Source of the DNA: Clitopilus passeckerianus
Taxonomy: Eukaryota; Basidiomycota; Agaricomycetes; Agaricales; Entolomataceae
Assembly: GCA_944990035.1 (NCBI GenBank)
Contig: CALYLX010000121.1
Location: 186,001 to 250,000 of the forward strand
DNA length: 64,000 nucleotides
Direction: 5' to 3'
Positions 54,936-64,000 of this stretch are shown in pieces. Positions within the stretch are counted from its first letter, which is position 1. Each line of letters starts with the position of its first letter. The position numbers were made by a program, and so were the translations under genes. The notes beneath the pieces are model-generated. The model ran no database searches and was not told the origin of the DNA. It was given only the letters and a program-made list of their open reading frames with translations.

Positions 54936-57900
54936 AGATCAGACGGAGAGGTAGGAGAATGTCGACGTCGTCATTAAAAGCTAACAAGTATTGTCTTAGG
55001 GCAAACTCAAAGTTACTGATCGAATTGAAGTTTGTACCGGCTTGCAAATTCTTGGAACAGTAAAAGATCATTGACCAACCCGTTACGCTCATTCATTCCA
55101 ATTGTATATGAATGGTACACTCCAACCACGAAAGACGAATTGAACATCTTGAATATTCTTGGTTCAGGATGCACGACCTCCCTCTGCAATGGGAATGTCT
55201 CCAGATTGCGGGATGACTCCCAAAAACTCGTAATCGTACCAGTCTCAACTTGGTCTAACTCGCAATCAAACTTCCAAGGGCCAACGGGCCGATAGTAATT
55301 GCGCGTGGGAAATCGTGCTCCAGGACACCTTACCGCGATTACATCATCATGTGAATTTGTACCGACTCGGATATTCTTTTCCGATGCCCGAGGACCCCCA
55401 TATCTATTTTGAAGACCTCAGCTAATGTTAAGAGCAGCTTTTCTAACCCAGAATATTGCCTTGTAGACGTGCTCTCAATCTCCAGCCATAAACCACGACT
55501 GCGGAACGACGCCGCAATTAATACCCGACTAAGGAAGCCCCTAGCCGACGTGCACCAGGCACCATGTCCACGATGAAATTGTTTTGAAGAAGTTTCTAGC
55601 ATATTCACGAAAGGTCGGCAAGTTACTTTGTTAACGGTCTCTGGAACGGGCAACGACACCTTCCAGAAAAATAACCTTAGGTAGTCTTTCCGGTCTTGCG
55701 CGAATGAACGATGGTATGAAACCATGCCAACTGTGACCAGTCGAGTCCGCATTTCTGAAGTGTCAGGATACTATTTGACTGTTACTCTTACCCAAAACCC
55801 CTCCTCAAGCACTCACTACAGCTGTAGGCACGGCACGGATGGGAAATCTAATTGAGTCTTCCGATGGAATCTGGGATGCGGGGTCTGCGACGAATCATCA
55901 CTCAGGCTACATAGGCACCGAAGGACTAGTTCTGACTCCGAGTTCAAGTTCTCTCTCACTCTGGGAATGAAGCCGCTATTTCAGGATATTATACAGGAAG
56001 TATCCGTCCAACTGAATTACTAATTGTCGACTCCGCCGTCAAGGATCCTACTGGGCAGGAACACGGCTATAGTTCCGTATACTGGATGCCTGATCGCCGC
56101 CTCAGACAACAGACCGCCATGAATTTTGAAGTGCATCTTAAGGAAATAAATACCTCTTGTGATCTACAGCGGTTAAAGCTTGACTATGACCAGATTTGAT
56201 GATGTTAATCCCTGGATTTAGTTTACTGAGATGTGCGTCAAGGGCCCTTGGCACTCACAATTAGAGCAGGGCTGAGTGTGTGTCCTCGAAGTGTCAAGGA
56301 CATCTTTACTTAAAAATATCTTGACTTGTGGGCGTGATATTCGCCGCACCTAAGAGGCGTTAGATCTATCGTAAGCGGGGAACATCGATGCCCGGAGCTT
56401 GTCATACATGGCCGCAAGCCTCAGATAATCAGCCGCGTTGTTGGAGATTTGGAGTCAAGGTGTTCTATCCCTCTCCGATAATCTGCAATCATTGCCCATC
56501 GATTCTAGGTATGGCTTTTCACCTGCCTGCTTCATTTCTTTCAACAGGACGCCACTGAACTTCCTTTTTTGAAGGTCTGATTCTTGTTATCATGGGCTCT
56601 GACAAGTATACCACCCCGTCCGATGGTTGCGGCTACTACGATCAGAAACATTCTCGAATTCTATTGCAATTAGGGTCCCTTTTATCCGGAAATCAAAACC
56701 TGCGGATTTATATGGCTGCCGCGCCATCCTATTGGGACTTCCATACTGCCTGAAACCAACCCTCCGAGCCTCCCAGAATTAGCGAAAAATACCAGATCTT
56801 GCCTCAAGGGTACAATGCGATGCAATGGCCCCGTTTGGTCTGCCCATGAAAACGCGTCGATCAAAGGATATGTAACAAGTGCAAGCCGACTCTGGCAGAT
56901 AATATGCATGGTGACCGTTAGCATTGAACATACTCCCAATACCGTCCGAGCTCCTCTGTTCGTACGTCTACCTTATGCCTGGGGGCAAGAATCAGTCAGG
57001 TTGCTGACAGCAACAAATACGGGTTGGCCCACCTAACGAAGGGATACTGGCATCTGGGTTTCAATTTCTCTACTCCCTTCAAGTTGAATAGCTTTATCAC
57101 GAGTCGTCGCCTTGTTGGGTTAAATTGGCAGTGGTATATTCAGAAGCCGTCGCTGGAAGCGGTTTGTGCTGAAAAAGGCCAGCGTGTCCCACTGTGTTGG
57201 AAAGGAATGAATTTTGATCATTCACTCGATGCTAAACGAGGGCCGGAAGAAATAAGAGAGTCACGATTCAAGCACCACCCATCTGTTCCGACGTTAGAGG
57301 GGGGACTCCTCCCATGCGTCACCAGATTCGTATGGCTGGATATGGCATGTCCTACCTCGGCCAATGATGCTTTGGGTTGTTGGATACCTATTCAAATTCG
57401 AAGATTCTCCTCATTTTTGGAATGGCAGATCTCCAATACAAAATTTGATGGGTACAAGCATACGACACCAGTGGGGCACGGAGGCAGGGGTGTATAATCT
57501 CATTCCAGTGAGCCGCGGCCCCCAAGCGTTCTATGCCTGAATACAAGAATCTACTTAAGGAGTAGTACGGTGCGGTTGGCCGAGTGACTGACTGGCTAGA
57601 CGACGTACCCCAGTGCTGCGAAATAGATCATTGGTATCTAGAGATGCCTCTGTCATCTCATTGATCGGTACGTTATCATGTGGCTTCTTGCTGATCATTA
57701 CCGCTCGTAAGTCGACAGTAGTAGCCTTGGAGTGCGACACTGTACGGCAACCTCAAGTTCGAATAGACAAGCATCGGGGTAGAATCCGTCGGCCAAGAAT
57801 AATTCCGATGGTAGCCTCAGAGAGTCAAGGGTTCTGCCACAGCCTAAGGCAAAAGTTGTGTAGCGCCCTAGTTTCCCGGCGGTGAGATCGCGGTAAGGGA

Positions 57901-59809
57901 GAATGTGGGCACGTCATGATTTCTAGAACATGAGTCAGGAACCCTTATTTGAATTCAAGCTTTGACACAGACGGAGCTCCACTAACACACCTTTTTCCAA
58001 GTCCGAGGAACATGAGTTGCTGTAGGGATTACATTTCACATGCACATTCACGCCTTCGGATTCAGGTCAGGGTTTCTTGATACTCCCCAGCAGGGATTAG
58101 AATAATTCTCACCTTGCTTTTGGATAGAAATGACGAGCGCACAGAGAACAAATGTTATAGTCGAATTCATCAACGTTGACATTGATGCTGGATTGCGTCC
58201 GAGGCGTCAAGTTGAGAAAAGGCTCTTTAGAGATATAGCCTAGGGGCAACTTCGTACCGAACAGCAGATTAGAGGCGGGCTATCACTGGTAGAGAAGCGC
58301 AGTTGATTCAAGTACCCTTTCTGTACACAGAGACCCCGTGTGGCACCAATCGACCTCGGAAGAATAAGGAAAAGGACTTCCTATCTGAACTTGGGACTCG
58401 AGGGAAGAATTAGATGAGACGATGTTTCCGAAAGATTCCCACAAAGGCCCGGCAGTTTGAATGGCACGGCCAAGATCCACATCTATCTTGAGACAGTGCA
58501 TGCCATGTTGCAAGGGAGGAAGGGTCTTCGACGCACCCAAAAAACGAGGTTGTCGGTGAGGCCCGTCGTTAGCTATCCGCTATAGCCAGAACTCGATGAG
58601 CTGGGACTGTGGGACGCGGGCTGATTCTAAGCTGGACTCGGAACGACTTCCACGCTGCTTACTAATAGAAGCAGGGTCATTCATCGATGCTGGGCAAACC
58701 TCTGAGCGGAGACTGCATATCCCTCCGAAGCGCAGGCAAAGCCATTATATTTGCCTCACTCAACGATTGAAGACGTTTGACGTGGTCCCTGCCCTCTTCC
58801 AGACCTTCATTCTCTGCTGGAACCACCGATGCTTGCGGCATCAGAGACGAATGCGCCTTCTCAAAGCCATTGAAGGCTTGAGCTTGAAATCCAGTTTGAA
58901 GCCAGCGTACGCAGGTCAAGCGAAGCTATTCCAGTCTAGGCCAACCTTCTAGTCCGGATCCCGGTCAGGCGTTGGGGCCGCCACCCCGTTATTTCCTAGA
59001 GAAGTCCTGCGATAATCCAGATTATGTCGAGTCATCACAGGACGCCGATCAGCTATGGGTTGTGATATATCTATGGGACCGTTCGACTGAATATGTGGTG
59101 ATTAGACATGACTAAGCCAGGGAAGGACGTAGGTTTATTAATACTGTCGAAAAGTGTAGAAGGTACGTGTACGCCAAGATCAGAGCTTGGGTCCGCGCTA
59201 CTACAAAATGTTTGTTGTCGCCTCCGACACAGGGAAAGTTGGCTTACCATGCGTTTGTACAGCCACAAAACTTCTTTGCCCCATACACCTTTACCTCTCA
59301 CAGTACGCCACTCGAAGGTCTTCCGATCCCCTGGGAGTAACTTCCATGGTCATGCGCCTTCCAACGAACCAAAGAACTGGTTTTCAGACGGACTTGTCAG
59401 GACACCAGGAATCGAGATTCGATCATATTTGTGGCCCCTTCCGACAACATATTCAAGGACATGTGAACGATACCCGTTTGTATGCAGCTTTGGGACCTTA
59501 CGCCCATTCCACCCCCTAAAATTTTCTGGAGAGGGACCTACCTCGGCAATCTGCACTAAATAAGATACTTACATATTCAAGAGCTCTTCGAATCCGCTTC
59601 GCGTAGGGACTTCATTGGGGTTCGGTGTCGAAGAAGGGTTCAACGCGATCGAACATTCTACACCCATTCTTGCCCATCCTGTTTCCAAGAACTCGGAAAT
59701 CACAGGGTGTAAATTACCATACAAATACCTGCGCAGAGAAGCAGTACAGCGCGTAATTTGTCGCTCACCAGATAACTAAGTACCTCTGCTCACGCTTATG
59801 ACCTTAGCC
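54936..59809. other. Gene-poor interval, no supported gene
   Basis: Nearly 4.9 kb without recognisable coding sequence. The longest frames (55339-55752 minus, 57024-57497 plus, 59108-59563 plus) have no domain, uneven composition and no convincing exons. No terminal repeats or transposon proteins were found. Base composition looks similar to the other gene-poor stretch at 39-42 kb. Old, unrecognisable repeats remain possible. Confidence 0.5.
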
Positions 59810-60855
59810 ATGGATCATTACTGGAACGAAAACATTTCTGCCCAGCACTACCAGATGCAGAGCATGGTACGGCCCGGCGTTCATGCCGATATCGTGTAAA
59901 ACCAAACTGACCAGTCACTTAGCCTATCGTCACGGTAGCAGATTCCTTCCATCCGGGAGCATACCAGACAGACTCGGACCTAACATTAATCACGATCGAC
60001 CAAGTTCTCTTCTACCTAAGCATCGAGGTAGTTTGCAAGCACTCGACCAATGCCTTTCGTCAGGTCATTGCCCATTGCGACGTATCAGCCTCAGGGGAGC
60101 GTCTAGCCCAAATCCCGGAGACGTCTGAGATTGTGGACGTTATGGCCCATTTCCTCTACGGTCTCCCGTACGTCGACCGTGCCCCGTCGTTGCGCACAAT
60201 CCTCGACGCTATCACAGCGATGCCAAAGTACGAGGTCGATGTTAAGGCGTATCTCGTGCCGACTAACCCTTGTTACAATATCATTCTCGCATTCGCCCCG
60301 CTCTTCCCCTTGGAGGTCTACGCTCTCGCAGCCCAATTTGATATTCAGTATCTTGCTTCCTCGGCCTCCTCGCACTTGCTCTCACTTTCCATCCCCAACA
60401 TGTCAGACGAGATGGCATGTCGCATTGGGCCTATCTATATGAAGAAACTACTGGCCCTGCACCTTGGCCGCTCAACAGCTCTAAAAAGCATCATCCTTCC
60501 GGCGCCGTATCCTCATGCTCCGACCAAACAATGTGGTTTCGACGAGCAGAAGAAACTTGGTCGCGCTTGGGCTCTTGTTGCGGCACACCTGGCTTGGGAC
60601 CCACGGCCTGGTGAATTGTGGTCACGTCATATAGTCTAAACGTTGTGGACACTGACAGGGATCTTAGATCTTTCGACGAGTGCGATCATGACAGCATTCA
60701 ACTCCTTGGACGACCGGCTGGAGTGCGATCTATGTAAAGAGGCTTTACAATCGAGGTTGAAGAATATCATAGCACAATGGGTCATTGTCAAGGTTCGTAA
60801 TACCCACGGCACTCACTGTCCTCGTCCTCACTTCATATTTTAGCGAACAATTTAG
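59810..60855 (+). CDS. BTB/POZ-domain protein
   Basis: Four exons. Exon 1 is short, MDHYWNENISAQHYQMQSM, ending at a gtacgg donor. An acceptor at about 59930 joins it to PIVTVADSFHPGAYQTDSD, then LTLITIDQVLFYLSIEVV, the first BTB strands, and ETSEIVDVMAHFLYGLPYVD. Then come ITAMPKYEVDVKAYLVPTNP and PLEVYALAAQFDIQYLASSA, matching the BTB-to-BACK transition of Agaricomycete BTB proteins. The frame at 60133 stops at 60639. A splice just before it (weak donor, acceptor about 60659) gives LDLSTSAIMTAFNSLDDRLE, CDLCKEALQSRLKNIIAQW and, after a last intron, RTI and a stop at 60855. That tail is the usual end of the family. BTB proteins often serve as CUL3 adaptors; no such link can be shown here. 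Confidence 0.78.
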
Positions 60856-63036
60856 AGGGCAGACGATTTTGCGAGTTCGGTGGCCCATTTATTATTAGGA
60901 TTAATATTTCGATGACTTCTGGACTTTTATTGACGACCTTCTATGATCTGTTTCGTGGAATTTACTTATGTTTAATTAAGTGATCCTCCTTCGGTGTCTT
61001 GTACCACTCCGGGGTGGGAATAGGGCTATTCTGCACCAGATACACCGCCTTCCGGATGTGTCTGCTGCCGCATCGGCGAGCCCAGGCTCTCATGAGCCCT
61101 AAGGTCTGATCATTTCGCTGACAATCCAGCTCAACGGGTGGAGAGCCTCTTTCCGCCGGCTCGCGTATGTTTCTCCAGATCCGAGCCAACCAACTGCAGA
61201 TTCATATGGAGAAGATTCTCGTTATTGTAGACTGCGGCTTCCCACAGTACTCTTCGTATGGTGCGCCTGCTCTTTCGAAAGATTATTCTTCAGTCATCAA
61301 GATGCAGGGCGGCGCACCGCTGGGCTGAAGTAGGTTTGAAGCAATTTCCTGCAAACCAAAAATAGGCACCGGTTCCACGTGGAAGAGAACCTATTTGCGA
61401 GTCAGTCTTTGACGATGAGGTTGTGGTATCGCCTGGGTGAGTATCCCTTTCAGCAGTTTCGACTTTTATGGATCCGGCTTTGCTATTCCCAAAACGAATC
61501 GCCCAGAAGTAGCCGCTTATCTCGTATCTGAGGCGATAGCGGGTAACAGGCGGACCATGGTGCTCGGTCTAGACCTAGTCGTCCGAGTGGACGTTATTGT
61601 TTCTAGACCCTACACTATTAGGCTAGGATTAACAGCACATGGCCGTACTGAATAGCTGTCACTCAGCTGGCAGGTACCTTTGACATACGCTCGATACCCA
61701 ACAGAAAGTTGTGATATGTATACATACGTTACGGCATTGGTAGAATTATCATCGGACGCTGGACCCTGGACGTATGGAAACCTCTCCAATTCATTCTTAA
61801 ATTTCTGCCTGTTCTGCTAACTAGAAGCAGCAGAGAAGCAGGTGAATGTGGTGTACAAGCGCTTCGAACTTTTGAATAGATTCGCCTTGTAATGTCCAAG
61901 TGATGTCACGAGCCCTTGGTAAGTAAGGGGGAGCCGATGATCGGCATTGATATTCAGCCTCGCTAAAGTTGCGGCAGACCTCGGTGATCCCCACTTACCC
62001 AACCATCTTGAGAACAAGGGACTAATTAGCGCAGGTGTACTTAGTCCCCACTTGAAAAACGGCCGCGCAACCTCAGAAACCCTCTTGAGGGCCTAATGAG
62101 GGGTCAACGGGCGCAGGTGACTCTACCAATGGACTATGGGTGGAGTTCCTCGCTTTCTGCAGAACGTTGGACGAATTGAAGGAACTCAAGGAATCAGTCT
62201 TGGTCCGAGGAATATGGTCGGTTTACAATCGATCGCCGGCAGTGCGAAGCGCTCAAGTTAATTCCAGAAAGCAGTTTACTAGGGTAGATCCTACCCCTGA
62301 GTCCTTGACGCTCGGGGGAGAAAGTCAAGATGAAGAGGAAAGGAGGTTCAGCTCGAATATCTATAAGTGTATCAATAGCTGGAGTTGAGCTGTATGATAT
62401 AGTGCTAGAAATATGGGCAACCTGAGAGTTCTCAAGTCTTGTGGTAGATAGCCTCCGCGTGAATAGGAGGCTGTTGGAATTTGAGAGGCTCGAGATTTGC
62501 AGAGGCTTCGTACATATGTTTCAAAGGAGTTCCATTAAACAGATTTCATTAGTCTCTAGGTCCGAGCGGTTGAGGCATGGGGAGCATCGAGGTTAGATCC
62601 GCGGTTTTTTGGTGGTAGGAGCCCATATTCTTGTCCCATGCTCGCCGACACGCCGGCAACCACGCGCAGCGGCCAAGAGGAATAGCCTCTTGGACATTTG
62701 CTGAATAAACAGCCTTAACCAGGGTTCACAAATTCGCCTGTATGTTACTTGGATCGGAGAAGAACTAGCATGGATCCAGAATTGAAGAGGCGTGCTGTAT
62801 TAGGCTCAAGACAATCGAGTCCCAGGTTTGATACTAAGGATGACTATTGGCGAAGGCTATATCCTCATTTCAATGGTAAAACCCAAGCCAGCATGCTTAT
62901 TCAGTGCAGAAATGCTTTAGTTTGTGGTTGCCGTACTTGAAAGACATTGACAGTCCGCGATTGCCAAATATAGAAGGTCGTCCGCCAAACAGCCTTCCTC
63001 TAACAGTTGCCGCCATCTTTGTTGACAAGCTCTACC
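60856..63036. other. Gene-poor interval with a possible F-box remnant
   Basis: 2.2 kb between the BTB gene and ATG17. A minus-strand frame at 60962-61189 reads LARIWRNIREPAERGSPPVE and TLGLMRAWARRCGSRHI, which resembles the segment after the F-box in Agaricomycete F-box/LRR proteins, but no F-box precedes it in frame. A plus frame at 62140-62388 has no motif. The rest shows nothing recognisable. Confidence 0.4.
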
Positions 63037-64000
63037 ATGTCCTCTCCGTCCCAAGAGCAACCTCACTTGGTTTCTCTTGTTCTTCAATCTAAGAAAGCTT
63101 TGCAACGCGGGGAACAACTTTGCTCACGCGCCCACGCCATCTCCAACTCTTCTGCCAAAGCCGCTATCGATGTGCTTGCACTTGACGCGAAGGTCAGATG
63201 GGTTACAAACGCTGTCAATGAGCAGCTTAAGGTATGCCCGGAATCTCCTCTACTTCAGCTTGCTGAAAATTAAAGGTGCTTCTGAGAACAGCTTGTGGTC
63301 ATGGTGGCGAAGACCATTGAAGAGAAACGGTCAACGCTTCAGAACCAACTCCAGGTCCGCTTTTCCTTCTTTTTTCCCCAGACAAGATCCCTCATATATA
63401 TGGCATGTATAGGAATGGGACACTCTAAGGAATCAACATACTGACTCCCTTGATTCGATTCTGGAATCCCTCGGCACACAACTCGTACCTCCCGGCTTCC
63501 ACAGCACCAGCAGTGACTCCGCATCTTCGTCGCTCTTCGGCCTTCAACATTCAAATGAAGAATCTACAAGCAATGCGCCTTTGTCTGGTCCAACTGGGGG
63601 ATCTGCGTCCAACGCCTCACACAGCCCTTCATCCACCATTCGACCTCCCCATTCTCCTGTGTTGCATTCTCCCGCCCGTTCCCTGAGAGGGAGCAACGTC
63701 AACACTAGCTCAAAGAGTGGCGCTGAAAATGGTTCAAGCCGGATGAATGATAGGTCGAGGTGGAAAACCCTCCGTGATTTTGTCGATGACGCTGCTATCG
63801 AAGAATTGTATGATAGCATTGAGGAGGACAGAACGCAGCTCGAGGTAGGATATTCCTTCTCACCTTTCTCTTTCTTCGCACCTGATGCGTTCGTGATGTC
63901 CATCTTCAGAGGACGTTGGCTCAGACGGACCAATACCCCGAAACACTCATGACCACCGTTGAGACGATTCGATCATCCCTCCCTTCACTGGAGCTATCCT
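63037..64000 (+). CDS. ATG17: Autophagy-related protein 17, N-terminal part; continues beyond window
   Basis: Atg17 is the crescent-shaped scaffold of the Atg1 kinase complex at the pre-autophagosomal structure. The start at 63037 (MSSPSQEQPHLVSLVLQSKK) is followed by ALQRGEQLCSRAHAISNSSA and DVLALDAKVRWVTNAVNEQL, the typical first helix pair. Introns at about 63232-63293 and 63355-63411 join to MVAKTIEEKRSTLQNQLQ and EWDTLRNQHTDSLDSILESL. A Ser/Pro-rich insert (about 63.5-63.72 kb) precedes RWKTLRDFVDDAAIEELYDS and IEEDRTQLE. A third intron (63844-63910) leads to DVLAQTDQYPETLMTTVETI at the right edge. The insert between helices is long and low in complexity, as in other basidiomycete homologues I recall. 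Identification rests on the ordered motifs. Confidence 0.85.

Noticed and set aside
55339..55752. Minus-strand open frame of 137 codons
   Set aside because: Begins and ends without splice or promoter context and shows no motif; not called.
57024..57497. Plus-strand open frame of 157 codons in the gene-poor region
   Set aside because: Rich in Trp and Cys with no pattern, no family resemblance, no exon partners; most likely chance.
1..64000. tRNA or other small RNA genes, CRISPR arrays, autonomous transposons
   Set aside because: Scanned by eye for tRNA T-loop signatures, repeat arrays and reverse transcriptase, integrase or transposase motifs; none was found. A covariance-model scan would be needed to exclude small RNAs.

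Overview
The window is nuclear DNA of a filamentous basidiomycete, most likely an Agaricomycete. Nearly every gene is broken by short GT-AG introns of about 45-70 bp. Several families typical of that class are present: many NACHT/P-loop proteins, a DUF6534 membrane protein, a BTB protein, an AAA+ ATPase with a DUF7025-type N-terminal region, a deuterolysin-like protease and a P450. All exon joins below were read by eye from splice signals and reading-frame continuity; no alignment or search was run.

Layout, left to right. 1-4.5 kb: proline dehydrogenase (partial, minus) and a BCP1/BCCIP homologue (plus) diverge from a 276-bp gap. 4.6-10 kb: three minus-strand genes, namely a possibly broken unknown gene, a protein with PD-(D/E)xK nuclease residues, and an AAA+ ATPase with a secretory-type N-terminus. 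10.9-12.6 kb: a NACHT pseudogene. 14.3-20.1 kb: a small protein with an XPA-like segment, then the cullin regulator CAND1/TIP120. 20.3-25.6 kb: two members of an unrecognised F-box-like family flank a DUF6534 membrane protein. 26.1-30.8 kb: a NACHT pseudogene disrupted by a 238-bp MITE, convergent with an intact NACHT gene that ends in a membrane helix. 31.1-35.0 kb: VPS4, a stand-alone tandem-MIT protein, and a small membrane-anchored MIT-like protein, all on the minus strand. 35.7-39.2 kb: a small SH3/Tudor-like protein and a HAL-type protein kinase. 42.3-48.3 kb: a second intact NACHT gene, a P450 and an M35-type metalloprotease. 49.5-52.4 kb: a long coiled-coil protein with 11-residue repeats. 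52.8-54.9 kb: a third F-box-like copy with a nonsense codon. 59.8-60.9 kb: a BTB/POZ protein. 63.0 kb to the right edge: the 5' part of ATG17.

Conserved housekeeping genes (PUT1, BCP1, CAND1, VPS4, HAL kinase, ATG17) alternate with fast-turnover accessory families (NACHT, F-box-like, BTB, nuclease-like), many members of which are truncated or broken. About 39.2-42.3 kb, 54.9-59.8 kb and 60.9-63.0 kb hold no convincing gene. No reverse transcriptase, integrase, transposase, tRNA, rRNA or CRISPR array was seen.

The most unusual items are the MIT-domain cluster around VPS4, the F-box-like family, the NACHT proteins whose N-terminus is only a short repeated-looking motif, and the adjacent PD-(D/E)xK and AAA+ genes.
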